Shown one piece after another: positions 56,144-64,000 of a DNA stretch of 64,000 bases. The stretch lies in NCBI RefSeq assembly GCF_024758705.1, contig NZ_CP096971.1, positions 1,798,001 through 1,862,000 of the forward strand. Reading direction: 5' to 3'. Numbering within the stretch: position 1 is the stretch's first letter; each line of letters begins with the position of its first letter. The notes beneath the pieces were generated by a model. The model was not told the origin of the DNA. It did not search any database and saw only the letters and a list, made by a program, of their open reading frames with translations. Source of the DNA: Sphingomonas sp. SUN019. Its GTDB lineage: Bacteria > Pseudomonadota > Alphaproteobacteria > Sphingomonadales > Sphingomonadaceae. Position numbers and translations under genes: made by a program.

Positions 56144-56920
56144 ATGACCGACACCGACCGCGTAACGCTCTATCACTGGGAGCCGAACGCCAATTCGGGC
56201 AAGCCGATGCTGACCCTATTCGAGAAGGGCGTCGCGTTCGACAGCCACTATCTCGATCTGCTGGCCTTCGATCAGCACAAGCCCGAGTATCTGGCGGTCA
56301 ACCCACTCGGCACGATCCCGGCGATGACGCACGGTGACCTGGTGCTGACCGAATCGACCGCGATCATGGAATATGTCGACGAGGCGTTCGCGGGTCCGAA
56401 GCTTATGCCCGAGGATCCGGTCGACGCATGGCGCGTGCGCTGGTGGATGAAGTTCATGGACCAGTGGCTCGCCCCCAGCTTCTCGATGATCGGGTGGAGC
56501 GTGTTCGTCGGGCCATCGGTGCGGCAGCGCGACCCGGCTGAGCTCGACGCCGCGATCGAACGCATCCCGATGCCCGAGCGCCGTGTGGCGTGGCGGAAAG
56601 CGATCAGCGGCGCGTTCTCGGCCGAGGAAATGGCGGAATCGCAGCGCCGCGTGGCGATCGGCATCGGGTTTCTGGAGGAGGCGCTGGGGAAGCGCGAATG
56701 GCTGGCGTCGGACAGCTACAGTCTGGCCGACATCAACGGCTTCAACCTCGGCTATGCGCTGCCGCTGTCGCAGCCGCACCTGTCGAACGACGATCTGACC
56801 CCGAACATCATGCGCTGGCTGCGCGCGATCTACGCCCGGCCCGCGACGCGCGCGTGCTGGGCGATGGGGCGCACCGACATGGCGAAGCGCGTCAGCATCC
56901 TGGAAAGCGAAGCCGCATGA
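56144..56920 (+). CDS. Glutathione S-transferase, LigF-type beta-etherase candidate
   Basis: The 258-residue protein has the thioredoxin-fold half with PNANSGKP (Ser/Asn pair at the LigF GSH-activating position), cis-Pro in GTIPAMTHGD and the GSH gamma-Glu motif LTESTAIMEYVDEAF. The helical C-half has SYSLADINGFNLG. LigF-type enzymes displace the beta-aryl group of lignin beta-ketoethers with GSH. The insert-bearing length (257 in LigF) fits. It overlaps the next GST by 4 bp. Confidence 0.78.
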   Translation: MTDTDRVTLYHWEPNANSGKPMLTLFEKGVAFDSHYLDLLAFDQHKPEYLAVNPLGTIPAMTHGDLVLTESTAIMEYVDEAFAGPKLMPEDPVDAWRVRWWMKFMDQWLAPSFSMIGWSVFVGPSVRQRDPAELDAAIERIPMPERRVAWRKAISGAFSAEEMAESQRRVAIGIGFLEEALGKREWLASDSYSLADINGFNLGYALPLSQPHLSNDDLTPNIMRWLRAIYARPATRACWAMGRTDMAKRVSILESEAA

Positions 56921-57666
56921 ACGGCATCCTGTATCACGGCGAACCGAACGGGCCGTCGCTGACCGTGCTGGCGGCGGCGTTCGAAAAGGGTGTCGAGTTG
57001 ACGCTGGAGCGGATCGATCTGGTCGCGGGCGAACGCCACGGCGCGCGGGCGCCGCATGCGTTCGAGGTCGAACAGTCGATCGAGGGCGAAGGGCCGGTGC
57101 TGGTGGTGGACGGCGTCGCGATGGCGGACAGCGTGTTCGTCGCCTGCTATCTCGACGATACCGGCGACGGACCCGCGCTGCGGCCGGCTGATCCCTATGC
57201 GCGGTGGCAGGCGATGGCGTGGTGCCGCTACGTGATCGAACGCATCGCGCCCGCCGCATCGTATCTGGGGCTGAGCGCCGCGCCGCCGGCCGCGGTTCCA
57301 GCGGGAATCGCGAGCCAGGATCTGGCCGATCGCTGGCGCGAGGCGGTGGAGGGGCGGTTCGACGCCGCCAAGCTGGACGACAGCCGGGCGAAGATCGCGC
57401 AAGGGGTCGAGAAGGTCGAGGCGCAACTGGCCGACGGGCGCGCGTGGCTGATGGGCGATTTCGGGATTGCCGATCTGGAAAGCTACTCTTGGCTGGCGGG
57501 AATGCCCGCGCTGCACCCGGATGCCTTCGCCGACAGACCGCGCACCGCGGCGTGGCTCGATCGCGTGAGGACGAGGCCGTCGGTCTCGCGCGCGCTGGCG
57601 CTGGCGACCGTCGCCGAACCGTCCGCGGTGTGGGCGCCGGGGCCTGAAATCAACCGCTGGGGTTAG
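56917..57666 (+). CDS. Divergent glutathione S-transferase
   Basis: The 249-residue protein keeps GST order: a start YHGEPNGPSLTVLAAAFEKG, cis-Pro in GEGPVLVVDG, MADSVFVACYLDD where ES is DS, and a helical domain ending ADLESYSWLAGMPALHPDAF. It is weakly conserved against its neighbour, lacks the ANS pair and has a long insert rich in Ala/Pro. It may be the partner of a heterodimer or the glutathione-removing step. It overlaps the preceding GST gene by 4 bp. Confidence 0.7.
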   Translation: MNGILYHGEPNGPSLTVLAAAFEKGVELTLERIDLVAGERHGARAPHAFEVEQSIEGEGPVLVVDGVAMADSVFVACYLDDTGDGPALRPADPYARWQAMAWCRYVIERIAPAASYLGLSAAPPAAVPAGIASQDLADRWREAVEGRFDAAKLDDSRAKIAQGVEKVEAQLADGRAWLMGDFGIADLESYSWLAGMPALHPDAFADRPRTAAWLDRVRTRPSVSRALALATVAEPSAVWAPGPEINRWG

Positions 57667-57675
57667 GACGACAGG

Positions 57676-59238
57676 ATGCGATCGATCGACTATTTCGACC
57701 GCGGGCATGACCGCGATCCGGCCCATACCGCGCTGGTCGATGTCGCCAGCGGGGAGCGGCACACGTTCGCCGAGGTCAGGGCACGCACCGTGGCGATCGC
57801 GGCGGCGATGTACGCGTCGGGGTTCCGGAACCAGCAGTCGGTCGCGCTGTACGGCCCAAACAGCGCGGCGATCATGATCGCATTGCTCGCGATCTGGCGC
57901 GCCAACGGGCGCTGGGTGCCGGTCAACACGCGCAACGCGATCGACGCCAATGCGGCCTATCTGTCCTACGTGCGGTGCGGGTGGATGTTCTATCATTCGA
58001 GCATGGCGGAGGATGTCGCGGCGCTTAGGGCGCGGACCGCGACGCTGACGCATTTCGTATGTCTGGACCGGCGGATGGGCGACGATCCGTCGCTGGACGA
58101 GTTCGTCGCCGCCGCACCGCACGCGACGCTGCCCGATTTCTCCGATCCGTTCGGCGCGCCGGACGATGTCGTCGGGCTGTTCCCGACCGGCGGGACGACC
58201 GGACCGTCGAAGGGGGTGGTCGTCACCAACCTGGGCTGGAGCACGATGCTGGAGACGCTGGGCGAGGCGGTCGGGCGCGGCGTGTCCGATCCTGTATCTC
58301 TGGTGGTCGCACCGATCACCCATGCCGCGGGGCCTGTCGCGCTCGGCACGATGGCGCTGGGTGCGACACAGGTGATCCTGCCGGGCTTCGACGCCGACCG
58401 CGTGCTGCGCACGATCGCCGAACACCGCGTGACGCACATGTATCTGCCGCCGACCGCGCTGTACGGCCTGCTCGGCTCGCCCGAACTGGGGCGGCAGGAC
58501 GTGTCGTCGCTGCGCTATTTCATCCTGGTCGGATCGCCCGTGTCGCCCGAAAAGCTGCGCCAGGCGGTCGAGGCGTTCGGGCCGTGCATGTGCCAGGCGT
58601 ATGGTCAGGTCGAATCGCCGATGATCACGACGTGGCTGACCCCCGAGGTGGTCGCGGCGGCGGCGGCGGGCGACCATCCCGAGCGGCTGGCGAGTTGCGG
58701 AAAACCGACCCGATCGGTGCAGGTCGGGATCATGGACGACGACGGCAATCTGCTGCCTGATGGCGAACGCGGCGAGATCGTGGTGCGCGGCGTGCTGGTG
58801 TCGAAGGAGTATTTCGAGCTGCCCGACGCGACGGCGGAGGCGCGCGCATTCGGCTGGCACCATACCGGCGACGTCGCCTATCGCGACGAGCATGGCTTCC
58901 TGTTCATCGTCGATCGCAAGAAGGACATGGTGGTAACCGGCGGCTTCAACGTCTTCACCGCCGAGGTCGAGGCGGCGGTGACCGAATTGGCGCAGGTCCG
59001 CGAATGCGCGGTGATCGGCGTGCCGCACGAGAAATGGGGCGAGCAGGTCCATGCGGTCGTCGTTGCCGACGGGATCGACGACGCAACGATCATCGCGCAC
59101 GCCAAGGCGCGGCTGGGCGGCGTGAAGGCGCCGAAGAGCGTCGCCTTCGTCGCCTCCATCCCGCGCACCGCGGCGGGCAAGATGGACAAGAAGGCGCTGC
59201 GAGCCGACCATTGGCGCGGCGACCGGCTGGTGAATTGA
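57676..59238 (+). CDS. AMP-forming acyl-CoA synthetase
   Basis: The 520-residue ANL-superfamily ligase has P-loop FPTGGTTGPSKGVV, the A5-like QAYGQVESP, the adenylate motif WHHTGDVAYRDEHGF, hinge DRKKDMVVTGGFNV and C-terminal Lys region PRTAAGKMDKKALR. It activates a carboxylic acid, perhaps an aromatic or phenylpropanoid acid released in this pathway. It is 9 bp after the second GST gene and 10 bp before the PQQ dehydrogenase gene, so it is in the same operon. Confidence 0.85.
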   Translation: MRSIDYFDRGHDRDPAHTALVDVASGERHTFAEVRARTVAIAAAMYASGFRNQQSVALYGPNSAAIMIALLAIWRANGRWVPVNTRNAIDANAAYLSYVRCGWMFYHSSMAEDVAALRARTATLTHFVCLDRRMGDDPSLDEFVAAAPHATLPDFSDPFGAPDDVVGLFPTGGTTGPSKGVVVTNLGWSTMLETLGEAVGRGVSDPVSLVVAPITHAAGPVALGTMALGATQVILPGFDADRVLRTIAEHRVTHMYLPPTALYGLLGSPELGRQDVSSLRYFILVGSPVSPEKLRQAVEAFGPCMCQAYGQVESPMITTWLTPEVVAAAAAGDHPERLASCGKPTRSVQVGIMDDDGNLLPDGERGEIVVRGVLVSKEYFELPDATAEARAFGWHHTGDVAYRDEHGFLFIVDRKKDMVVTGGFNVFTAEVEAAVTELAQVRECAVIGVPHEKWGEQVHAVVVADGIDDATIIAHAKARLGGVKAPKSVAFVASIPRTAAGKMDKKALRADHWRGDRLVN

Positions 59239-59248
59239 AAGAGCATAT

Positions 59249-61393
59249 ATGACGAAGTCGCAAGGTTGGCTGGTCCTGTTGGCGGGGGCCGCGTTCGCGC
59301 TGAGCGCGTGCAGTGCGGCGACCGGTTCGGACAGCGCCCCGACAGCGGGCGGGGTAGACGCGGCGCGCATCGCGGCTGCGGCGCCGGGCGAATGGCTGTC
59401 GACCGGGCGTACCTATGACGAGCAACGCTTCAGTCCGCTGGAAAAGTTGAACCAGTCCAATGTCGCGGGGCTCGGGCTCGCCTGGTTCGCCGATCTCGAC
59501 ACCGCGCGCGGGCAGGAAGCGACGCCGCTGATGATCGACGGCGTGCTCTATGTCTCGACCGCATGGAGCATGGTGAAGGCGTATGACGCGCGCACGGGCA
59601 AACCGCTCTGGTCCTACGACCCGCAGGTGCCGCGCGAGACATTGGTCAAGGCGTGCTGCGATGCGGTCAACCGCGGCGTCGCGGCGTGGGGCGACCGGCT
59701 GTTCGTCGGCACGCTCGACGGCCGCCTGATCGCGCTCGATCGCCGGACGGGAAAGCCGGTGTGGAGTGTCGTCACGCTCGACCAGAAGGGCAATGGCACG
59801 ATCACCGGCGCGCCGCGCGTCATCAACGGCATGGTGATGATCGGCAACGGCGGCGCGGAGTTCGGCGCGCGCGGCTATGTCACCGCATACGATGCCGCGA
59901 CCGGCAAGCAACGCTGGCGATTCTACACCGTCCCCGCGCAGCCGGGAAAGGAGAACGAACCCGCGTATCTGAAGACCGCGGCGCAGACCTGGGCCGGCGA
60001 ATGGTGGAAGCAGGGCGGCGGTGGCACGGTGTGGGACGCCATGGCGTATGACCCTGCACTCGACCTGTTGTACATCGGGGTCGGCAACGGCAGTCCGTGG
60101 AACCATCTGTACCGCTCGCAGGGCAAGGGCGACAATTTGTACCTTTCGTCGATCGTCGCGATCCACGCGAAGACCGGCGACTATGCCTGGCATTACCAGA
60201 CGACGCCCGGCGACAGCTGGGACTTCACCGCCACGCAGCACATCATCCTGGCCGATGTGACGATCGACGGGAAACCGCGCAAGGTGCTGATGCAGGCGCC
60301 GAAGAACGGATTCTTCTATGTACTCGACCGGACCGACGGGAAGCTGATCTCGGCGAAGAACTTCGTGCCGACGAACTGGGCGACCGACATCGACATGAAG
60401 ACCGGGCGACCGATCGAGACGCCGGAAGCGCGTTACTACAAGACCGGCAAGCCGTTCATCGGATCGCCCGGTGCGACCGGTGCGCATAGCTGGCACCCGA
60501 TGGCGTTCGATCCGAAATCGGGGCTGGTGTTCATCCCCGCCAACCTCGCCGCTTTCCCGTACATCCCCGATCCGGCGTGGAAGCCCGCCAAGCTCGGCTT
60601 CAACGTCGGCGTCGACATGGGCAAGGCGGCGATGCCCGCGATCCCCGCCGTCCGCAACGGCGCGCTGGCGGCGACGACCGGCGCGCTGATCGCGTGGGAT
60701 CCGGTCGCGCAGAAGGAGCGTTGGCGCGTGTCCTACAAGGGGCCGTGGAATGGCGGACTGCTGGCGACCGGCGGCGGCGTCGTGTTTCAGGGCAATGCGA
60801 CGGGCGAATTCGCCGCTTATGCCACGGCCGACGGGCGGAAACTCTGGTCGTTCCCCGCCCAGACCGGCGTGGTCGCCGCGCCGATCAGCTATGAACTGGA
60901 CGGTGAGCAATATGTCGCGGTGCTGGCGGGCTGGGGCGGCGTGTGGGCGCTCGCGCCGGGCGTACTGATCGACAAGAGCGGCCCGGCGCGCAACATCAGC
61001 CGGCTGCTGGTGTTCAAGGTCGGCGGCAAGGCGACACTGCCCCCCGCCCCGCCGCTGGAAAAGCTAACGCTCGATCCACCCGCCTCCACCGCGACGCCGC
61101 AGGTGATCGCTGCGGGGGGCGAGCGGTTCGGTCGCTTCTGCGGCGCGTGCCACGGCGACGCCGCGGTCGGCGGCAGCCTGGTCCCCGATCTGCGCCGCAG
61201 CGGGGCGCTGAACGACGCGGCGACGTGGCAGCAGATCGTCCACGGCGGGGCGCTGAAGGACAATGGCATGGTCAGTTTCGCGCCGGTGATGAGCGCGGAC
61301 GCGATCGAGACCGTCCGCCAGTATGTCATCGCGCGCGCGAACGAGGACAAGGCGCTGGAGCAAGGCGGCGGCGCCGTCAGGAAGGCGAAGTAA
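59249..61393 (+). CDS. PQQ-dependent quinohemoprotein alcohol dehydrogenase
   Basis: The 714-residue protein has an 8-bladed PQQ propeller and a C-terminal cytochrome c (CGACHGD, then Met in NGMVSFAPVMS). Vicinal cysteines in VKACCDAVNRG form the PQQ disulfide. Catalytic Asp lies in DSWDFTATQ; the position two residues on is Thr, so it looks calcium- not lanthanide-type. The N-terminus has a lipobox LSAC with C21, so it may be a periplasmic lipoprotein. It would oxidise an alcohol in the periplasm, plausibly the side chain of lignin oligomers. Overlaps the amidohydrolase by one base. Confidence 0.87.
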   Translation: MTKSQGWLVLLAGAAFALSACSAATGSDSAPTAGGVDAARIAAAAPGEWLSTGRTYDEQRFSPLEKLNQSNVAGLGLAWFADLDTARGQEATPLMIDGVLYVSTAWSMVKAYDARTGKPLWSYDPQVPRETLVKACCDAVNRGVAAWGDRLFVGTLDGRLIALDRRTGKPVWSVVTLDQKGNGTITGAPRVINGMVMIGNGGAEFGARGYVTAYDAATGKQRWRFYTVPAQPGKENEPAYLKTAAQTWAGEWWKQGGGGTVWDAMAYDPALDLLYIGVGNGSPWNHLYRSQGKGDNLYLSSIVAIHAKTGDYAWHYQTTPGDSWDFTATQHIILADVTIDGKPRKVLMQAPKNGFFYVLDRTDGKLISAKNFVPTNWATDIDMKTGRPIETPEARYYKTGKPFIGSPGATGAHSWHPMAFDPKSGLVFIPANLAAFPYIPDPAWKPAKLGFNVGVDMGKAAMPAIPAVRNGALAATTGALIAWDPVAQKERWRVSYKGPWNGGLLATGGGVVFQGNATGEFAAYATADGRKLWSFPAQTGVVAAPISYELDGEQYVAVLAGWGGVWALAPGVLIDKSGPARNISRLLVFKVGGKATLPPAPPLEKLTLDPPASTATPQVIAAGGERFGRFCGACHGDAAVGGSLVPDLRRSGALNDAATWQQIVHGGALKDNGMVSFAPVMSADAIETVRQYVIARANEDKALEQGGGAVRKAK

Positions 61394-62265
61394 TGCCGAT
61401 CGATCCCAACAAGGTCGTCGCGATCGACGTCCACGTCCATGCCGAGGTGTCGTGCCACGATCCCGAAGATCCGGTAATGGCGAAATATTTCGACGCTGCA
61501 TCGGCCTATTTCAAGGCCGACCGGAAACGCCCGACGATCCCCGAGACGATCGACTATTATCGCGAACGCAACATCGCCTTCTGCCTGTTCACGGTCGATG
61601 CCGAATGCGGCATGGGAACGAAACGGATCAGCAATTACGAGGTGGCGGACATCGCCGCCGAGCATGACGATATCGTGATCCCGTTCGCGTCGATCGATCC
61701 GCACAAGGGCAAATTGGGTGCGCGAGAGGCGCGCGACCTGGTCGAGAATCACGGGGTGAAGGGCTTCAAATTCCATGGCATCGCGCAGAACGCGCATCCC
61801 GCCGATCGCATGGCGTATCCGATCTACGAAGTGATCGCGGAATATAAGCTGCCCGCGATCTTCCACACCGGCCATTCGGGGATGGGCACGGGAATGCCGG
61901 GCGGCGGCGGGCTGCGGCTGAAATATGGGCAGCCGATGCTGATCGACGATGTCGCGGTCGATTTCCCCGACATGAAGTTCATCCTGGCGCATCCGAGCTG
62001 GCCGTGGACCGACGAAAGCCTGTCGATGGCGCTGCACAAGGACAATGTGTACATTGACCTCAGCGGCTGGTCGCCCAAATATTTCCCGAAGCAGGTGATC
62101 CAATACGCCAACACGCAACTGAAGCATAAGATGATGTTCGGCAGCGACTGGCCGCTGATCCGCCCCGAAAAATGGATCGACGCGGCGAAAGAAGCGGGCT
62201 TTCGCGACGAGGTGCTGCCGCTGATCATGAAGGACAATGCGGTGAAGCTGCTGGGGTTGGGGTGA
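61393..62265 (+). CDS. Amidohydrolase-2 family enzyme (ACMSD/LigW-like fold)
   Basis: The 290-residue protein has IDVHVHAE (metal HxH), GFKFHGIAQN, the metal His in IFHTGHSG, LAHPSWPW and the metal Asp in MFGSDWPLI. The family includes decarboxylases, hydratases and lactonases of aromatic pathways. It lies in the PQQ-dehydrogenase operon. A decarboxylation or hydrolysis after ligase action is possible. No closer match to LigW or LigI is seen. Confidence 0.82.
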   Translation: MPIDPNKVVAIDVHVHAEVSCHDPEDPVMAKYFDAASAYFKADRKRPTIPETIDYYRERNIAFCLFTVDAECGMGTKRISNYEVADIAAEHDDIVIPFASIDPHKGKLGAREARDLVENHGVKGFKFHGIAQNAHPADRMAYPIYEVIAEYKLPAIFHTGHSGMGTGMPGGGGLRLKYGQPMLIDDVAVDFPDMKFILAHPSWPWTDESLSMALHKDNVYIDLSGWSPKYFPKQVIQYANTQLKHKMMFGSDWPLIRPEKWIDAAKEAGFRDEVLPLIMKDNAVKLLGLG

Positions 62266-62280
62266 GCGCGCTTTTCGGCG

Positions 62281-62400
62281 ATCCTCCCCTGCAAGGGGAG
62301 GTGGCAGCCCGGAGGGCTGACGGAGGGGTGTCGCCCTATCCGGATACCGGGACACCCCTCCGTATCGCTGCGCGAGCCACCTCCCCTTGCAGGGGAGGAT
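62281..62400. repeat. Palindromic repeat before the SDR gene
   Basis: A 25-bp arm starting ATCCTCCCCTGCAAGGGGAG (62281-62305) and an arm ending CTTGCAGGGGAGGAT (62376-62400) are perfect inverted copies. The final GGGGAGGAT lies 5 bp before the next ATG and so doubles as its ribosome binding site. Confidence 0.88.
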
Positions 62401-62404
62401 TCAG

Positions 62405-63154
62405 ATGAGCGATTTCACCGGGCATCACATCGTCGTCACCGGCGCGTCGTCGGGGATCGGGCGCGCGACCGCGCTGCTGCTGGCGAGCCGGGGCGCAAAA
62501 ATGTCGTTGATCGCGCGGCGTGCTGAGACGCTGGCGGCAGTGCGCGAATTGGCGGGCGGCGAAACGTTCGCCGCACCCGCCGACGTATCCGACCGCGCGG
62601 CGTTACTCGGCGCGATCGACGCGGCGGAGGCGGCGTTGGGCCCGATCGACGGCCTGTTCGCCAACGCCGGGACGGGCGGCACGTTCGCCGCCTTTACCGA
62701 ATACGACGATGCGGTGTTCGAAGACGTTCTGCGCACCAACCTGCTCTCCCCGTTCTGGGCGATGAAGCGCGTCTTGCCCGGCATGATCGAACGACGCCGC
62801 GGCGCGATTCTGGTTACCGGCAGTCTGGCGAGCGAGCGCGGGATGGCGCGCAATCCGGGCTATGTCGCGTCGAAGCACGGCGTGCTGGGCCTTGCCCGCG
62901 CAGCCGCGCTGGAAGTCGCGCCGCACGGTGTTCGCGTCAACTGCATCGTGCCCGGCTTTGTAGAAACCGAGATGCTCGCGAACATCCCCTACGAAGCCCG
63001 CGCGACGATGGCGGCGCGGGTGCCGCAACGCCGTACCGGCAGCGCGGAGGAAGTCGCGGAGGTCGCGGCCTTCATGTTGTCCGACGCCGCCGCGCACGTC
63101 ACCGGCCAGTCCTGGGCGGTCGATGGCGGCATCCTGAATACGCTGACCGTCTGA
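62405..63154 (+). CDS. SDR oxidoreductase
   Basis: The 249-residue classical SDR has VVTGASSGIGRATALL, NAGTGGTF, Ser in VTGSLASERG, YVASK, and the family tail AAHVTGQSWAVDGG. It is less related to LigD than the two other SDRs. It is followed after 11 bp by a LigF-type GST, so it may make the ketone on which the GST acts. Its Shine-Dalgarno comes from the palindromic repeat. Confidence 0.85.
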   Translation: MSDFTGHHIVVTGASSGIGRATALLLASRGAKMSLIARRAETLAAVRELAGGETFAAPADVSDRAALLGAIDAAEAALGPIDGLFANAGTGGTFAAFTEYDDAVFEDVLRTNLLSPFWAMKRVLPGMIERRRGAILVTGSLASERGMARNPGYVASKHGVLGLARAAALEVAPHGVRVNCIVPGFVETEMLANIPYEARATMAARVPQRRTGSAEEVAEVAAFMLSDAAAHVTGQSWAVDGGILNTLTV

Positions 63155-63165
63155 AGGGCTGCGCC

Positions 63166-63930
63166 ATGACGCTGAAATACTATCACGCCGAACCGCTCGC
63201 CAATTCGCTGAAGTCGATGGCGCCGCTGTTCGAAAAGGGGCTGGCGTTCGAGAGCGTGTACGTGAACCTGCACAAGTTCGAACAGCACGAACCGTGGTTC
63301 GTCGCGATCAATCCCGAGGGACAGGTGCCCGTGCTGGACCACGACGGCGCGATCATCACGCAGACGACCGTCATCAACGAATATCTCGAAGACGCCTTTC
63401 CCGACACGCCGCCGCTGCGACCCGCCACGCCGGAGGGCAAGGCGCGGATGCGATATTGGAACAAGTTCGTCGACGAACACGTGATGAACCACGTGTCGAT
63501 GCATGGCTGGCACCGAATGGTCGGCGTCATCGCGCGAGGGATCGAAAGCGGCGCGTTCGAGGAGATCATGGCGCGCATTCCGTTGCCCGATCAGCGCGCG
63601 AAGTGGAAGGCGGCGCGATCGGGCTTTTCCGACGAGCAACTGGCGCACGCGACCGGGAAGATCGACTATGCGCTGGACAAGGTCGAGGCGCAGCTTTCGC
63701 GAACGTCTTGGCTGGCGGGTGACGACTACACGCTAGCCGACATCAATTTCTATGCGCATTGCGGGATGATGGTGGAGCGGATGTTCCCCGACCTGAACGT
63801 CGCCGCGCGTTTTCCGCGGCTAATCGACTGGCGCGACCGCGTGACCGCACGGCCCGCGATGCAGCAGGCGCTCGCGATGCCGGACCACACCGAACCGGGG
63901 CTGCGGACGTGGTCGGGCGAGGTGCGTTAA
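63166..63930 (+). CDS. Glutathione S-transferase, LigF-type beta-etherase candidate
   Basis: The 254-residue protein resembles LigF at its N-terminus: LKYYHAEPLANSLKSMAPLFEKGLAFE has the ANSLK pair and EKGL(A/E)FE, then LHKFEQHEPWFVAINPEGQVPVLDHDG with cis-Pro. GSH motif is ITQTTVINEYLED (ES replaced by QT). The C-half contains WNKFVDEHVMNHVSMHGW, IPLPDQRAKWKAARSGF and YTLADINFYAH. A beta-etherase role is likely. Its end overlaps a convergent VOC gene by 4 bp. Confidence 0.82.
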   Translation: MTLKYYHAEPLANSLKSMAPLFEKGLAFESVYVNLHKFEQHEPWFVAINPEGQVPVLDHDGAIITQTTVINEYLEDAFPDTPPLRPATPEGKARMRYWNKFVDEHVMNHVSMHGWHRMVGVIARGIESGAFEEIMARIPLPDQRAKWKAARSGFSDEQLAHATGKIDYALDKVEAQLSRTSWLAGDDYTLADINFYAHCGMMVERMFPDLNVAARFPRLIDWRDRVTARPAMQQALAMPDHTEPGLRTWSGEVR

Positions 63931-64000
63931 CCGCCAAAGAAATTCAGTTCCAGCAGCACGCCGTCGGGATCGGTGACGAAGATCTGCCGCAGGCCCGCGG
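63927..64000 (-). CDS. C-terminal end of a VOC/glyoxalase-fold protein (partial)
   Basis: On the minus strand the frame ends LRQIFVTDPDGVLLELNFFGG and stop. DPDGxxLEL is the closing signature of vicinal-oxygen-chelate proteins, with the metal Glu in LEL. The rest lies outside the window. It could be a lactoylglutathione-lyase-like partner of the GST or an unrelated VOC enzyme. Confidence 0.7.
   Translation of the reverse strand, partial: AGLRQIFVTDPDGVLLELNFFGG

Noticed and set aside
59249..61393. Lanthanide-dependent (XoxF-like) dehydrogenase
   Set aside because: The residue two after the catalytic Asp is Thr, not Asp, and a C-terminal cytochrome is fused, unlike XoxF.

Overview
The window is high-GC DNA (about two thirds G+C by eye) from an alphaproteobacterium, almost certainly a sphingomonad (Sphingomonas or close kin). 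The main reason is a near-complete set of lignin-aromatic genes of the kind described in Sphingobium sp. SYK-6 and Novosphingobium: ligIUK, ligJABC, ligW, ligM, a lignostilbene dioxygenase, LigF-type glutathione transferases and LigD/L-like dehydrogenases. Genes are packed tightly, many start with GTG, and 4-bp stop/start overlaps are frequent.

Layout. (1) 1-7.0 kb: a likely murein-peptide salvage group (L-Ala-D/L-Glu-type epimerase, dicarboxylate/amino-acid symporter, LysR, DacB-type carboxypeptidase, class C-like serine hydrolase, AmpG-like permease). (2) 7.1-14.6 kb: a CoA-ester lyase divergent from glcDEF, glcG, a mesaconyl/itaconyl-type hydratase and a CaiB-type CoA transferase. (3) 14.6-21.9 kb: a FerA-like acyl-CoA synthetase with its MarR regulator, an aldehyde dehydrogenase, a MetE-like methyltransferase, IclR and a small membrane protein. 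(4) 22-27.2 kb: aryl O-demethylase ligM and an alpha/beta hydrolase, divergent from the folate one-carbon genes metF-purU-folD-folB. (5) 27.1-36.5 kb: SDR, two MFS permeases, an NTF2-fold protein, aldehyde dehydrogenase, a vanillyl-alcohol-oxidase-type flavoprotein and ligW. (6) 36.5-50.8 kb: lignostilbene dioxygenase with a DUF3237 protein, MarR, ligI-ligU-ligK, a tandem-HTH LysR, a 6PGDH-like enzyme, ligJ-ligA-ligB, ligC-pobA-aldo/keto reductase, and an AAHS permease. (7) 50.8-64 kb: a second NTF2-fold/SDR pair, a CmcJ/NvfI-type enzyme, a TonB-dependent receptor, two GSTs, an AMP-forming ligase, a PQQ quinohemoprotein, an amidohydrolase, an SDR, a third GST and the end of a VOC protein.

How the genes fit together (inference). 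Lignin oligomers or dimers enter through the TonB receptor. They are oxidised by the PQQ, SDR, VAO and aldehyde dehydrogenases, and cleaved by GST etherases, by NTF2-type formaldehyde lyases followed by lignostilbene dioxygenase, and by LigW decarboxylation. Vanillate is demethylated by LigM to protocatechuate, with the methyl group passing to tetrahydrofolate and on to metF/purU/folD. Protocatechuate, also supplied by PobA, goes through the LigAB-C-I-U-J-K 4,5-cleavage route to pyruvate and oxaloacetate.

A short palindromic motif (consensus close to TGTAYGC-N3-GCRTACA) occurs at six promoters of these dispersed operons and probably marks a MarR-controlled regulon. Several intergenic palindromic repeats of sphingomonad REP type are present. 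No tRNA, rRNA, CRISPR array, transposase or integrase was found.
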